This document shows positions 1 through 7,622 of a DNA stretch of 64,000 nucleotides, in pieces. This DNA comes from SZAS-79 sp965279075. Its GTDB lineage: Bacteria; Pseudomonadota; Gammaproteobacteria; Burkholderiales; SG8-39. The stretch is from positions 868,001 to 932,000 of the forward strand of contig CBDIHI010000012.1 in the NCBI GenBank assembly GCA_965279075.1. Reading direction: 5' to 3'. The first letter of the stretch is position 1. Each line of letters starts with the position of its first letter. The position numbers and the translations under genes are program-made. A model generated the notes under the pieces. The model was not told the origin of the DNA. It searched no databases and was given only the letters and a program-made list of their open reading frames with translations.

Positions 1-455
1 AACTGTGGGCCGTGTTCAACGGGAAGAAGGACGACAGCGTTTTCTTCCAGACGCTGCACGTGCTGCCCGCCGTGGCCGGGGCGCCCGCACTGCTGGCGCG
101 CTGGGAGAAGATGCGTGCAATCCGCGCCGACGTGCGGCGCCAGCTGGAGGAGCTGCGTACCGCCGGCAGGATCGGCTCGTCGCTTGCGGCCGAAGTGGAT
201 TTCCATGCCGACACGGAAGGCGCCGCGTTCCTCGCGAGCTTCGGGGAAGACCTGCGCTTCGTGCTGCTGACCTCCGCGGCCCGCGTGCACGGCGATGGGG
301 CCGCCCGAGTCGAAGTCGTACCCAGCGTGCATGCGAAATGCGAGCGTTGCTGGCATTTCCGCCCGGACGTCGGGTCGGTCGCGGAACACCCGACGATCTG
401 CGGCCGCTGCGCCGGCAACCTGTCCGGCGCGGACGAGACGCGCCGGTTCGCCTGA
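1..455 (+). CDS. ileS: Isoleucyl-tRNA synthetase, C-terminal fragment (cut by window edge)
   Basis: Only the last ~150 codons are present; the catalytic domain lies before base 1. IleRS charges tRNA-Ile in the cytoplasm. The fragment shows the end of the anticodon-binding region and then the C-terminal zinc-finger of bacterial IleRS: a first CxxC pair in CERCWHF and a second in CGRCAGN, close to the end. Its stop codon overlaps the start of lspA in a TGATG junction. An ileS-lspA pair is a common proteobacterial arrangement, which supports the assignment. Seen: frame and cysteine pairs. Known: family architecture. Confidence 0.93.
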   Translation, partial: LWAVFNGKKDDSVFFQTLHVLPAVAGAPALLARWEKMRAIRADVRRQLEELRTAGRIGSSLAAEVDFHADTEGAAFLASFGEDLRFVLLTSAARVHGDGAARVEVVPSVHAKCERCWHFRPDVGSVAEHPTICGRCAGNLSGADETRRFA

Positions 456-949
456 TGCCCGGCAAAGTGCGGCGCATCGCCCCCTGGCTGGCCGTGGCGG
501 TGGCCATCGTACTCGCCGACCAGGCGACCAAGCTCGCGATCCTTGCCGCTTTCAAGCCGGGCGAGGCGCTTGCCGTGACGCCGTTCTTCGACCTGGTCCT
601 GGTGTTCAACAAGGGGGCGGCCTTCAGTTTTCTCGCGGCGGCCGGCGGCTGGCAGCGCCCGGTGCTGGTCGGTGTGTCGCTCGTCGCCATCGTCATCGTC
701 TCGGTCATGCTGTGGCGCAATCCTTCGCGCCGGCTGCTGGATGCCGGCCTCACGCTGATCCTCGGGGGCGCGGTGGGCAATCTGGTCGACCGCGTGGCCT
801 ATGGGCAGGTGGTGGATTTCCTGCTATTCCATGCGTACGGCTGGAGCTATCCCGCATTCAACGTTGCCGATTCCGCGATCACCGTAGGTGCGGGGATCCT
901 GATCGTCGAAAGCTTCATGGCGCGGGAGCCGGCGAAGGAGGGCGCGTGA
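455..949 (+). CDS. lspA: Lipoprotein signal peptidase (signal peptidase II)
   Basis: 164 aa, the usual LspA length. This inner-membrane aspartyl protease cleaves prolipoproteins after diacylglycerol modification. There are four hydrophobic segments (about residues 9-30, 48-62, 68-87 and 134-156). The catalytic aspartate dyad is visible as D121 in VVDF and D139 in NVADS, and the NLVDR motif (residues 109-113) is intact. The ATG at 455 overlaps the ileS stop by one base, and the fkpB start lies inside the lspA stop region. Several lipoproteins encoded in this window (BamD, the DUF3833 and DUF3047 proteins) would be its substrates. Confidence 0.96.
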   Translation: MPGKVRRIAPWLAVAVAIVLADQATKLAILAAFKPGEALAVTPFFDLVLVFNKGAAFSFLAAAGGWQRPVLVGVSLVAIVIVSVMLWRNPSRRLLDAGLTLILGGAVGNLVDRVAYGQVVDFLLFHAYGWSYPAFNVADSAITVGAGILIVESFMAREPAKEGA

Positions 950-1380
950 CGACCGTCGGCCCCGGCAGCCACCTGACGCTGCATTACCGCATATCGCTTG
1001 CCGATTCGCCGCATGCGGAGGTGCTCTCGACCTTCGGCGGCAACCCGGCCACGCTGGTGCTGGGCAGCGGGGAACTCGCGCCGACGCTTGAACGTTGCCT
1101 GGTCGGCGTCGAAAGCGGCGGGCCGAGGGTATTCATGCTCGCGCCCGAGGAGGCCTTCGGCGGGTACCGCGATGAGTTGCTCCAGCGTGTACCGGCCGAC
1201 GCCTTTCCCGACAGCCTGGCCGTGGAGCCCGGGCAGGTGATCGAGTTCTCGGCGCCGGACGGCGCGCGGCTCGCGGGCCTGGTCAAGTCGCTCGGGGAAG
1301 GCGAGGCGCTGGTGGACTTCAACCATCCGCTGGCGGGGCGGCCCATCCGGTTCGAGGTCCAGGTCATCGCCATCCTGTAG
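946..1380 (+). CDS. fkpB: FKBP-type peptidyl-prolyl cis-trans isomerase (SlpA/FkpB type)
   Basis: 144 aa. It starts with a GTG at 946 that overlaps the lspA stop by 4 bp (GTGA). The N-terminal FKBP half (LTLHYRISL), an inserted flap-like segment (EEAFGGY...) and the NHPLAG motif near residue 124 are typical of the small cytoplasmic SlpA/SlyD-like isomerases. There is no signal peptide. In proteobacteria this gene sits between lspA and ispH, as here. The product is expected to act as a prolyl isomerase or chaperone; its substrates cannot be inferred from sequence. Confidence 0.92.
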   Translation: MTTVGPGSHLTLHYRISLADSPHAEVLSTFGGNPATLVLGSGELAPTLERCLVGVESGGPRVFMLAPEEAFGGYRDELLQRVPADAFPDSLAVEPGQVIEFSAPDGARLAGLVKSLGEGEALVDFNHPLAGRPIRFEVQVIAIL

Positions 1381-1425
1381 GGCCCAACCGGCCACCAACC
1401 AACCCAAACATGGCACCATAGCCGC

Positions 1426-2382
1426 GTGAATACGACCACCGAAACCGAATCCGAAGTGCTGCTGGCGAATCCGCGCGGCTTCTGCGCGGGCGTGGAGCGC
1501 GCCATCGAGATCGTCGAGCGGGCGCTCGCCCAGTACGGCCGCCCGATCTACGTGCGCCACGAGATCGTGCACAACAAGTTCGTCGTCGCCGACCTGCGCG
1601 AAAAAGGCGCGGTGTTCGTCGAGGAACTGGCCGAGGTCCCTTCCGGCAGCACGGTGATCTTCAGCGCGCACGGTGTGGCGCAGGAGGTGCGCCGCGAGGC
1701 CGAGTCGCGCGGGCTGAACGTATTCGACGCGACCTGCCCGCTGGTCACCAAGGTCCATGTGCAGGTCGCCAAGCTGCTCAAGAACGGCATGGAGATCGTG
1801 ATGATCGGCCACCGTGGCCATCCCGAGGCCGAAGGCACGATGGGCCAGGCGGAGTCGGGCATGCACCTGGTGGAGACGCTCGGGGATGTCACCGCGCTGC
1901 AGGTCGGCGATCCGGACCGCCTGGCCTATGTCACGCAGACAACGCTGTCGGTCGACGACGCGCAGTTGATCGTCGCCGCGCTGCGCGAGCGCTTTCCCGC
2001 GATCCTCGGCCCGAAGAAGGACGACATCTGCTACGCCACGCAGAACCGGCAGGACGCGGTCAAGTTCATGGCGCCGCAATGCGACCTCGTCATCGTCGTG
2101 GGGTCGCCGAACAGCTCCAACTCCAACCGACTGCGCGAGGTGGCGCAAAGCCGCGGGACGGAGGCCTACATGGTCGACAACGCGGGCGAGCTGCGGCCGG
2201 AGTGGCTCGCCGGCAAACAGCGGATCGGCGTGACCGCCGGGGCTTCCGCGCCGGAGGTGCTCGTGGAGGCGGTCATTGCGCGCCTCGGGGAACTCGGTGC
2301 CCGGCGAGTCACTTCGCTGCCGGGCATCGAGGAGGACGTGGTTTTCTCCCTGCCACGGGTGCTGGTCGCCCCGAACGGCTAG
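1426..2382 (+). CDS. ispH: 4-hydroxy-3-methylbut-2-enyl diphosphate reductase
   Basis: 318 aa from a GTG start. This is the final MEP-pathway enzyme, reducing HMBPP to IPP and DMAPP with a [4Fe-4S] cluster. The three cluster cysteines are in place: C20 in PRGFCAGV, C104 in DATCPLVTK and C202 in DICYATQN. The conserved AHGV, GHRGHPE and NSSNSNRL segments are also present. It lies 45 bp after fkpB, completing the lspA-fkpB-ispH string. It is full length with no anomalies. Confidence 0.97.
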   Translation: MNTTTETESEVLLANPRGFCAGVERAIEIVERALAQYGRPIYVRHEIVHNKFVVADLREKGAVFVEELAEVPSGSTVIFSAHGVAQEVRREAESRGLNVFDATCPLVTKVHVQVAKLLKNGMEIVMIGHRGHPEAEGTMGQAESGMHLVETLGDVTALQVGDPDRLAYVTQTTLSVDDAQLIVAALRERFPAILGPKKDDICYATQNRQDAVKFMAPQCDLVIVVGSPNSSNSNRLREVAQSRGTEAYMVDNAGELRPEWLAGKQRIGVTAGASAPEVLVEAVIARLGELGARRVTSLPGIEEDVVFSLPRVLVAPNG

Positions 2383-2539
2383 CCGCCTGGGCGCCAGGCT
2401 CGAGGGGCACGGGCTTGTCCGGTCGTGCCGGCATGGGCTTGGTGTCAACACAGCGCATGGGTCGGATGTCGCTCTTCAGGTCGTAGCTCGGGTTGCATTT
2501 CTTCACGCAGCAGGCCCCGACAGAATCCTCGGTCTTCAT
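2309..2539 (-). CDS. Possible small Cys/Pro-rich protein, unrecognised
   Basis: Open frame of 76 codons whose 3' third overlaps the ispH end (convergent, 74 bp). The first ~45 codons have G/C-ending codon usage like the neighbouring genes. They encode a short Cys-rich start (ACCVKKCNPSYDLKSD, then RCVDTKPMP), followed by a Pro/Arg/Ala-rich tail that may be non-coding in character. A weak GGCGGAA element lies upstream. I do not recognise a family. It could be a genuine small protein or a chance frame in GC-rich DNA. Confidence 0.28.
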   Translation of the reverse strand: MKTEDSVGACCVKKCNPSYDLKSDIRPMRCVDTKPMPARPDKPVPLEPGAQAASRSGRPAPVAGRKPRPPRCPAAK

Positions 2540-2757
2540 GCGCGTTTCCGCCGCTACCGGGCGCGATCCGCGGGGCGCGGGTCTGGACCGCCTCGCCCGA
2601 ACCGACGACCGTCACGGTCCAGCCGGTGTTGGTGCCAATTGCGTCGAAGGACGGTGGGATTGAAGGAACGAACGGTGGGAACGAACGGTTGCCCGGCGCC
2701 TCGGAAGCGAGATCTGGTTCACGCCGGGGCCGGATGGCGGGGAACCCGCCGGCGGAC
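2540..2757. other. Gene-free stretch upstream of the tRNA
   Basis: No convincing coding frame on either strand and no recognisable RNA. The only structure noticed is a short tandem repeat at 2665-2690. The stretch ends at the -10 element of the tRNA promoter. Confidence 0.5.
2665..2690. repeat. Two tandem 13-bp repeats
   Basis: GGAACGAACGGTG is followed immediately by GGAACGAACGGTT, one mismatch at the last base. They lie about 70-95 bp upstream of the tRNA -10 box. No function is evident; they could be slippage-generated. Confidence 0.6.
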
Positions 2758-2763
2758 TATAAT
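2758..2763 (+). promoter_or_regulatory. Candidate -10 element for tRNA-Thr
   Basis: A perfect TATAAT lies 21 nt before the first base of the tRNA, placing a start site near 2770. No good -35 match is seen at 16-18 bp spacing (the best, TGGCGG at 2735-2740, is poor). An activator or a GC-rich discriminator context may compensate. Confidence 0.55.
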
Positions 2764-2784
2764 TCGTCCCCAAGCTTCATCCGG

Positions 2785-2860
2785 GCCGGTGTAGCTCAGT
2801 TGGTAGAGCAGCGCATTCGTAATGCGAAGGTCGGAGGTTCGACTCCTCTCCCCGGCACCA
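2785..2860 (+). tRNA. tRNA-Thr (anticodon CGT)
   Basis: A 76-nt cloverleaf with encoded CCA. The D-arm begins AGCTCAGTTGGTAGAGC, the anticodon loop TTCGTAA places CGT at 2818-2820, and the T-loop is TTCGACT. It decodes ACG. Two irregularities are visible. Acceptor position 6 is T opposite C67, so the acceptor stem has a mismatch. Anticodon-stem pair 27-43 is G-A. All other stems pair. Loop sequence and CCA argue for a functional gene. A response-regulator gene begins 29 nt downstream with no terminator between, so the two may be co-transcribed. Confidence 0.95.
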
Positions 2861-2889
2861 CCCCTTTTCCAGGGTCCGCGCACAGTCCG

Positions 2890-3270
2890 ATGCCTAAGTC
2901 CATCCTGGTGGTCGACGACGATCAGAGCCTGCGCGAGCTCCTGCGCCTGCACCTGTCCTCGGCGGGCTACGTGGTCAGTACCGCCTCGGACGGCATCGAG
3001 GCCGGCTATGCGGTGCTGAAGAACCCGCCGGATCTGATCATCACTGACGTGAACATGCCGCACATGGACGGCTACCAGTTCGTCGAAGCGCTCAAATCGG
3101 ACCGGTCGCTGCCCCCGATCCCGGTGATCTTCCTGACCTCGATGGACGAGTTCGACCGCGGCCAGCAGCTCGGCGCGGTCGGCTATATCACCAAGCCTGT
3201 GCGAGCCGACCGGCTGCTGGCGGTCGTGGCCGAGCACCTGCCAGGCGGGGGGACCTACCCGATCGGATAG
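2890..3270 (+). CDS. Stand-alone response regulator receiver (CheY-like)
   Basis: 126 aa forming a single receiver domain and no output domain. The acidic pocket is D9-D11, the phosphoacceptor is D53 in ITDVNMP, the switch residues are T83/S84 in FLTSMDE, and the conserved lysine is K102 in ITKPV. It would be phosphorylated by a histidine kinase encoded elsewhere; none is adjacent. It probably acts by protein-protein interaction. The ATG lacks a clear Shine-Dalgarno; an AGGG lies 15 nt upstream. It follows the tRNA directly and could be read from the tRNA promoter. Confidence 0.9.
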   Translation: MPKSILVVDDDQSLRELLRLHLSSAGYVVSTASDGIEAGYAVLKNPPDLIITDVNMPHMDGYQFVEALKSDRSLPPIPVIFLTSMDEFDRGQQLGAVGYITKPVRADRLLAVVAEHLPGGGTYPIG

Positions 3271-3301
3271 GTGCGGGGTATCGCGGCGTCCGAATCGGGC
3301 C

Positions 3302-3357
3302 GTCTGTGAGGTATCGCACAGACCTGCGCCCCCGGAGTCAATAGACTTCCCGAGGGG
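3302..3357. other. Two inverted repeats in the leader of the RcnB/CigR-like gene
   Basis: The first is a perfect 7-bp stem, GTCTGTG and CACAGAC, around an 8-nt loop (3302-3323). The second (about 3329-3357) is an imperfect stem of a CCCCGGAGTC arm against a GACTTCCCGAGGGG arm around AATA. Neither is followed by a T run. They could end the receiver transcript or fold in the leader of the next gene, whose AGGAGG is at 3372-3377. Confidence 0.4.
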
Positions 3358-3382
3358 GTAACATTCCACTTAGGAGGCGACT

Positions 3383-3901
3383 ATGAAGATGAATATTTCC
3401 CTGGCCGGGCGGGCGTTGGGTTTTGCGCTTGCCTGCACACTGGCCAGCGGACCCGTTTGGGCCGACAAGCCCTCGTGGGCGGGCGAAAAGGGCGGGGGCC
3501 ACGGCGCAAAGGGCGGGGGCCAAGGCGCAAAGGGCGACCGGGACCGCGATAGTGGCCATGAAGGGAAGGGGCGATCCGAATCCAAGCGGGAGCAGTTCGG
3601 CGATTCGCACCGCGTCGCGGTTCGCGAGTATTACGGCGGGGAGTTCCAGTCCGGCCGCCGCTGTCCGCCCGGCCTTGCCAAGAAGAACAACGGCTGCATG
3701 CCCCCGGGGCAGGCGAAGAAATGGGAAATGGGCCGTCCCCTGCCGCGCGAGGTGATCTACTACGAAGTGCCTGCGCCGCTCGTGATACAGCTCGGCGTGC
3801 CGCCAAGGGGCTACAAGTACGTCCGCGTGGCGGGCGACATCCTGATGATCGCGATCGGCACCGCGATGGTGGTGGACGCCATCAACGACCTCGGCCGGTA
3901 G
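3383..3901 (+). CDS. Secreted RcnB/CigR-like protein
   Basis: 172 aa. It has a clear signal peptide with cleavage expected after VWA at about residue 27. A low-complexity Gly/Lys/His/Arg-rich region (about residues 30-75) follows, partly made of 21-bp DNA repeats. The C-terminal domain is conserved: CPPGLAKKNNGCMPPGQ, then a YKYVRV strand and a hydrophobic end. That domain matches periplasmic RcnB (Ni/Co homeostasis) and CigR-type proteins; which role applies cannot be decided here. A strong AGGAGG at 3372-3377 fixes the start. Confidence 0.8.
   Translation: MKMNISLAGRALGFALACTLASGPVWADKPSWAGEKGGGHGAKGGGQGAKGDRDRDSGHEGKGRSESKREQFGDSHRVAVREYYGGEFQSGRRCPPGLAKKNNGCMPPGQAKKWEMGRPLPREVIYYEVPAPLVIQLGVPPRGYKYVRVAGDILMIAIGTAMVVDAINDLGR
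3487..3536 (+). repeat. 21-bp in-frame tandem repeat
   Basis: Two copies of a 21-bp unit beginning AAAGGGCGGGGGCCA differ at one base and are followed by 8 bases of a third. They encode KGGGHGA and KGGGQGA in the linker of the RcnB/CigR-like protein. Because the unit is a multiple of three, copy number could change without a frameshift. Confidence 0.85.
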
Positions 3902-3926
3902 GCCCCCGCCCTGCCGCCGGTCGGGT

Positions 3927-4589
3927 TCAGCCCCCCGCGGCCGGGCACTCCCGCACTTCGGTCCCGCTGAAAGGCTGCGCCACCTCGCGCAGCTTCGCGG
4001 CGAGGGCCTCGTCGGCGGGGCGCACCTGGAACCAGGTCTTCTGCAGCGAGGCTTCGCGCGCGCCGACCTGCGCAGTCTTCACGCCCTTGGCGCGCAGCGC
4101 CTCGAGCCGGCTGTTCGCGGCCGCCTCGGTCTTGAACACGCCAAGCGAAACGGCGAATCGCATCGGCCCCTCTTCCTGCACGATGAAGTACTCGTCGATG
4201 CCGAGCGCCTTCAGCTCGCCGGCCTTTTTCTGCGCGTCCTGCCGCGTGGCGCGGGGCGTGATGAACACCCACCAGCCGGCGTTGTCCTCCACCTGGCGTT
4301 GCGAGAGCCGGTTGCCCAGCGCGAGCGGGGCGAGGGCCTCGGCTGCGCGCTCTGCGTCGGACGGCGGGAGGCCGCCCCACTCCAGGCAGGCCGTTTTGGC
4401 GGGCGAAGGCTCTGCGGCGGGCTTGGGCGGCGCGGGCTTGGCGGCGACGGGGAGGATGCGCAGCTTCTCGGGGGCGATCTGCCGGGCGAGCGGGCGGGGA
4501 TCGGATTGCGTGTCGAGCTCGGCGACGAGGTTCACCCAAGCGAAAAACGCGAGGTTGGCGAGCACCAGCAGCAGGAACACGGTCCTCAC
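3927..4589 (-). CDS. Membrane-anchored SPOR-domain protein
   Basis: 220 aa: a single N-terminal transmembrane segment (about residues 3-22), a Pro/Ala-rich linker (about 45-66) and a C-terminal SPOR-like domain (about 100-175). SPOR domains bind denuded septal peptidoglycan in many division proteins. The topology (cytoplasmic N-terminus, periplasmic SPOR) fits that role. Its ATG overlaps the coaX stop by 4 bp (ATGA), so it is the last gene of the birA-coaX-SPOR set. This order (birA, coaX, SPOR protein) recurs in betaproteobacteria. Confidence 0.85.
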   Translation of the reverse strand: MRTVFLLLVLANLAFFAWVNLVAELDTQSDPRPLARQIAPEKLRILPVAAKPAPPKPAAEPSPAKTACLEWGGLPPSDAERAAEALAPLALGNRLSQRQVEDNAGWWVFITPRATRQDAQKKAGELKALGIDEYFIVQEEGPMRFAVSLGVFKTEAAANSRLEALRAKGVKTAQVGAREASLQKTWFQVRPADEALAAKLREVAQPFSGTEVRECPAAGG

Positions 4590-5311
4590 GAGTTGGCGAT
4601 CCTCGCCAGGCCCTCGAGCACGAGGTTATCGACGTAGCGGCAGCGCACGCTGCCGAGCTGCTCCATGAGGACGCGCCCGGCGCCCCCGCTGACGATGCAA
4701 AGCGCGTCCGGGCCGAGTCGGCGGGCCATGCGCTCGACCGCGCCAGCCTGGGCGTGCCAGCAGCCGGATTCGATCGCGTCGATCGTATTGCGCGGCGCAT
4801 CCCGGAAACGCCCTTCCTGGAGGGGGAGGCGCCCTGTGTGCTCGTGCAGGACGAACCGCATCAGGTCGACCCCGGGCAGGATCAGCCCGCCCTCGAAGAG
4901 CCCGTCGGCGGTGAGTGTGTCGATGGTCGTCGCGGTGCCGGAGTTGACGACGAGGCAGGCGCCCGTGTGCAGCGAGCGCGCCGCCACCAGGGCCGCCCAG
5001 CGGTCGGGGCCGAGCTGCCCCGGCTCCTCATAGCCGCTGCGCACGCCGCAGCGCTCGGACTCGCCGTGCAGCCAGTGGGTCTCGGCCTCGAAGATGCTGG
5101 TCCAGTTGACGATCAGCTGGTGGGCCGCATCGCCCGCAACGTTGGAAACGATGATCTTGGACGGGTCCGCGTGCGTGGCGGCGAACGGGTTGATGTCGTG
5201 GTTCGCCGCCGCGAACTCGATCAGCGAGACGGTGGCGAGGCTGGTCCAGCCCTTGCCGTCGTGCCAGCCCCACTTGACCCGCGAGTTGCCCGCGTCGATG
5301 GCGAGGATCAT
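4586..5311 (-). CDS. coaX: Type III pantothenate kinase
   Basis: 241 aa, normal for CoaX. It catalyses the first step of CoA synthesis, phosphorylating pantothenate. Visible ASKHA motifs are DAGNSRVKWG at the N-terminus (phosphate 1), GPDRWAAL near residue 101, and VVNSGTATTID near residue 123. The ATG at 5311 overlaps the upstream birA stop by 4 bp, and its own stop overlaps the SPOR gene start. The start was chosen because DAGN must lie near the N-terminus; longer frames upstream are noise. Confidence 0.95.
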   Translation of the reverse strand: MILAIDAGNSRVKWGWHDGKGWTSLATVSLIEFAAANHDINPFAATHADPSKIIVSNVAGDAAHQLIVNWTSIFEAETHWLHGESERCGVRSGYEEPGQLGPDRWAALVAARSLHTGACLVVNSGTATTIDTLTADGLFEGGLILPGVDLMRFVLHEHTGRLPLQEGRFRDAPRNTIDAIESGCWHAQAGAVERMARRLGPDALCIVSGGAGRVLMEQLGSVRCRYVDNLVLEGLARIANS

Positions 5312-6138
5312 GCCGCGCTGTCCCGAGAAGCGGCCCCGCGCACGACCGTTCCACTGTGGATGGATCGCACGCCGCGGCGGTTGCGCAGCAGCAGGCCGCC
5401 GTCGGGCGCGATCCCGTCGGCGATCCCGGCGAAGACATGGCCTCCCGTGGTGCGCACCTTGAGCAATGCGCCCTGGTGCGCATGCATGGACTCCCATGCG
5501 TCCTTGAAGGCGATGAAGCCGTCCGTTTCGAACGAGTGCAAAGCCCGCACCAGTTCCCCTGCGACACCCGAAGCGATCGCGTTGCGCGGGGGAAGGACGT
5601 CGAAGGCCTCGTCGAGCGACGCGATCGCGCGCTTGAGGCGCGTGTCGAGCCCGGGCATGCGCCGGCAATTGAGGCCGACCCCGATGACGGCCGTGGTGCG
5701 GCCGGCTTTCGAGCGGGTCTCGACGAGGATCCCGCCGAGCTTGCCGCCGCCCCGGTCGGCGGACGCGAGGAGGTCGTTGGGCCATTTCAGTGCGATGCCG
5801 GCGGCGCCGAGGGCGCGGAGCGCCTGTGCTATCGCCACCCCGGCCGCGAGGGACAGGCCTGCGAGCCCGCCCACGCCGGCCGGCAGCGGCCAGCGCAACG
5901 AAAACATCAGCGCGGCGCCGGGACTTGCATGCCAGCGCCGCCCGCGCCGCCCGCGGCCCGCGGTCTGCTCTTCCGCCAGCAGCAGTACCGGGAAGTCTTC
6001 GCCGTCGGGCCCGAGGAGCTCGGTGTTGGTCGAGCCGCAGCTCGCGAGGACCTCCACGGGGAGTGAAATGCCCTGCATGGCGAGGCCCGAGCCAATGGCG
6101 TTCGCGTCGAGTGCGTCATTGACAGGGGCGACGCTCAA
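5308..6138 (-). CDS. birA: Biotin-[acetyl-CoA-carboxylase] ligase, no HTH domain
   Basis: About 276 aa. It attaches biotin to the biotin carboxyl carrier protein. Motifs seen: AEEQTAGRGRRGRRW (biotinyl-AMP loop), LKWPNDLL with the catalytic lysine, KLGGILVE and a C-terminal SH3-like cap. There is no N-terminal winged-helix domain, so it is a monofunctional ligase and not the bio repressor. Start: TTG at 6138 gives a 4-bp TTGA overlap with the upstream M81 gene stop, matching the other junctions. An ATG at 6189 would add 17 residues and overlap more. Confidence 0.93.
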   Translation of the reverse strand: MSVAPVNDALDANAIGSGLAMQGISLPVEVLASCGSTNTELLGPDGEDFPVLLLAEEQTAGRGRRGRRWHASPGAALMFSLRWPLPAGVGGLAGLSLAAGVAIAQALRALGAAGIALKWPNDLLASADRGGGKLGGILVETRSKAGRTTAVIGVGLNCRRMPGLDTRLKRAIASLDEAFDVLPPRNAIASGVAGELVRALHSFETDGFIAFKDAWESMHAHQGALLKVRTTGGHVFAGIADGIAPDGGLLLRNRRGVRSIHSGTVVRGAASRDSAA

Positions 6139-7622
6139 AACGGCCGCCCGTTCGGTTTGAGCCGCAGGCCGCGGGCAAGCCGCTTCCATGCGAATTCGCT
6201 GGGGTCCGCGATCATCGGCCCCGGCGCCTTGGCCACGAGGATCTGTTCGGCGATCGGCGCGAAGTCGGCACGGAAGTGCACCGAGCTCTTGTTGACGAGG
6301 ATGGCCTGCGCGGTGGGCTCGATGCCGACGAACCGGTAGAGTTCCTGGTCGGCGAGCTGGGTCTTCTTGCTCGCGAGGACAATCTTCACGCCTTCGATCG
6401 CGAGGCACGCCGACAGGCCGAGCTCCATCCGGGCACCGCGGTAGAACGGGCCCTTGCAATGGAGCTTGCCGTCCGAAAGTGCGTCCACCCGGAACCGGGC
6501 GCGCAGCGGCGCGTCGCCCGGGATGCCGGACTTGCCGCCGAGAGACAGTTCGACGAGGCCGCCGATCCCTGCACGGTGGGCCGCCTCGGCCGCCGCCGGG
6601 TCGACCATGACGCCGAGCGCGGCCCGCTGGACGTTGTTGGCGAGCAGCGCGCGCAGCATGCCCGTGGTGTCCGAGTCGCCGCCCGCGCCGGGGTTGTCCT
6701 GCGTATCTGCGATGACCACCGGGCGCGAGGCGCGCGCGGCGATGGCAATGGCGCGCTTCACGGCCTCGTCGGCCGCGTAGACCGGCGCATCGAAATCGGA
6801 CTCGATGGCCTCGATCCGGCGGGCAAGGGCATCCGCGGTGGCCGCGGCCGCGCCGGCGCTGGTGCCGTAGGCGAGGACCACGGGGCCGCATTCGGGAAAG
6901 TCGGCGGCCGGGAACCCGGGCGTGAACGAGACCGTGGGCACGTCGCCCGACTCCATGCCCGCGAGTTCGCCGTACAGCGCTTTCGAAGGCTCGAGGTCGG
7001 TGCACTGCGCCGAGAGCGGGATCAGGAAGGGGATGCGGCGCATTGCGGCGTGCGGGCGTGCCATGCCGTCGAGCCGCTGGCCGAGCAGGAAGGCCGTACG
7101 GCCGCCGGTGTCGGCCATGTCGACGTGCGGATAGGTGCGATAGCCGACCAGCGCATCGGCGCACTCGACCATTTTCTGCGTCACGTTGGCATGCAGGTCG
7201 AGGCTCGCCATCACGGGTACGTCCGCGCCGACCGTCCGGCGCACGCGCGCCAGGATCTCGCCCTCGCCGTCGTCGAGGTGCTCGGTGACCATCGCGCCGT
7301 GCAGGTCAAGGTACACGGCGTCGGGCCGCGCATCGCGGATGCCGTCGACGATCATCGCGGCGATGCGCTCGAACGCGTCCTCGGTGACGTGTGCGGAAGG
7401 CTCGGCCGCAGCCCACGCGGTGGGCACGAGCTGGTGGCGCGTGCCCTTCATCTGCTCGATGAATCCCGCGATCGGCAGGTTCCTCGCCACCATGGTCTCG
7501 AGCATCTCCCCGCCGCGCTGCAGGCCAGGCCAGCCCTTGGCGCGCTCGAAATTGGCGTAGGTCGCCTTGGAGGGCGCGAAGGTGTTGGTTTCGTGCTGGA
7601 AACCGCCGATGGCGATGCGCAT
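6135..7622 (-). CDS. M81-family metallopeptidase (MlrC / microcystinase C-like)
   Basis: 495 aa. The family hydrolyses small or linearised peptides (MlrC finishes microcystin breakdown); the true substrate is unknown. Zinc-site and family motifs are visible: FQHETNTF at residues 8-15, LDLHGAM, SLDLHANV, TYPHVDMADTGG and DTQDNPGAGGDSDTT. There is no signal peptide, so it is cytoplasmic. Its start overlaps the ABC ATPase stop by one base (TAATG). It therefore looks like the intracellular peptidase for the peptide imported by the upstream Dpp-type transporter. Confidence 0.88.
   Translation of the reverse strand: MRIAIGGFQHETNTFAPSKATYANFERAKGWPGLQRGGEMLETMVARNLPIAGFIEQMKGTRHQLVPTAWAAAEPSAHVTEDAFERIAAMIVDGIRDARPDAVYLDLHGAMVTEHLDDGEGEILARVRRTVGADVPVMASLDLHANVTQKMVECADALVGYRTYPHVDMADTGGRTAFLLGQRLDGMARPHAAMRRIPFLIPLSAQCTDLEPSKALYGELAGMESGDVPTVSFTPGFPAADFPECGPVVLAYGTSAGAAAATADALARRIEAIESDFDAPVYAADEAVKRAIAIAARASRPVVIADTQDNPGAGGDSDTTGMLRALLANNVQRAALGVMVDPAAAEAAHRAGIGGLVELSLGGKSGIPGDAPLRARFRVDALSDGKLHCKGPFYRGARMELGLSACLAIEGVKIVLASKKTQLADQELYRFVGIEPTAQAILVNKSSVHFRADFAPIAEQILVAKAPGPMIADPSEFAWKRLARGLRLKPNGRPF

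Noticed and set aside
847..2451. Minus-strand frame of 534 codons opposite fkpB and ispH
   Set aside because: No recognisable motif, and the plus-strand genes are certain.
2785..2860. tRNA-Thr as a pseudogene
   Set aside because: Despite two stem mismatches, D-, anticodon- and T-loops, the encoded CCA and an upstream TATAAT are intact.
3487..3536. Tandem repeat as a CRISPR-like array
   Set aside because: Two and a half copies with no spacers, in frame within a coding sequence.
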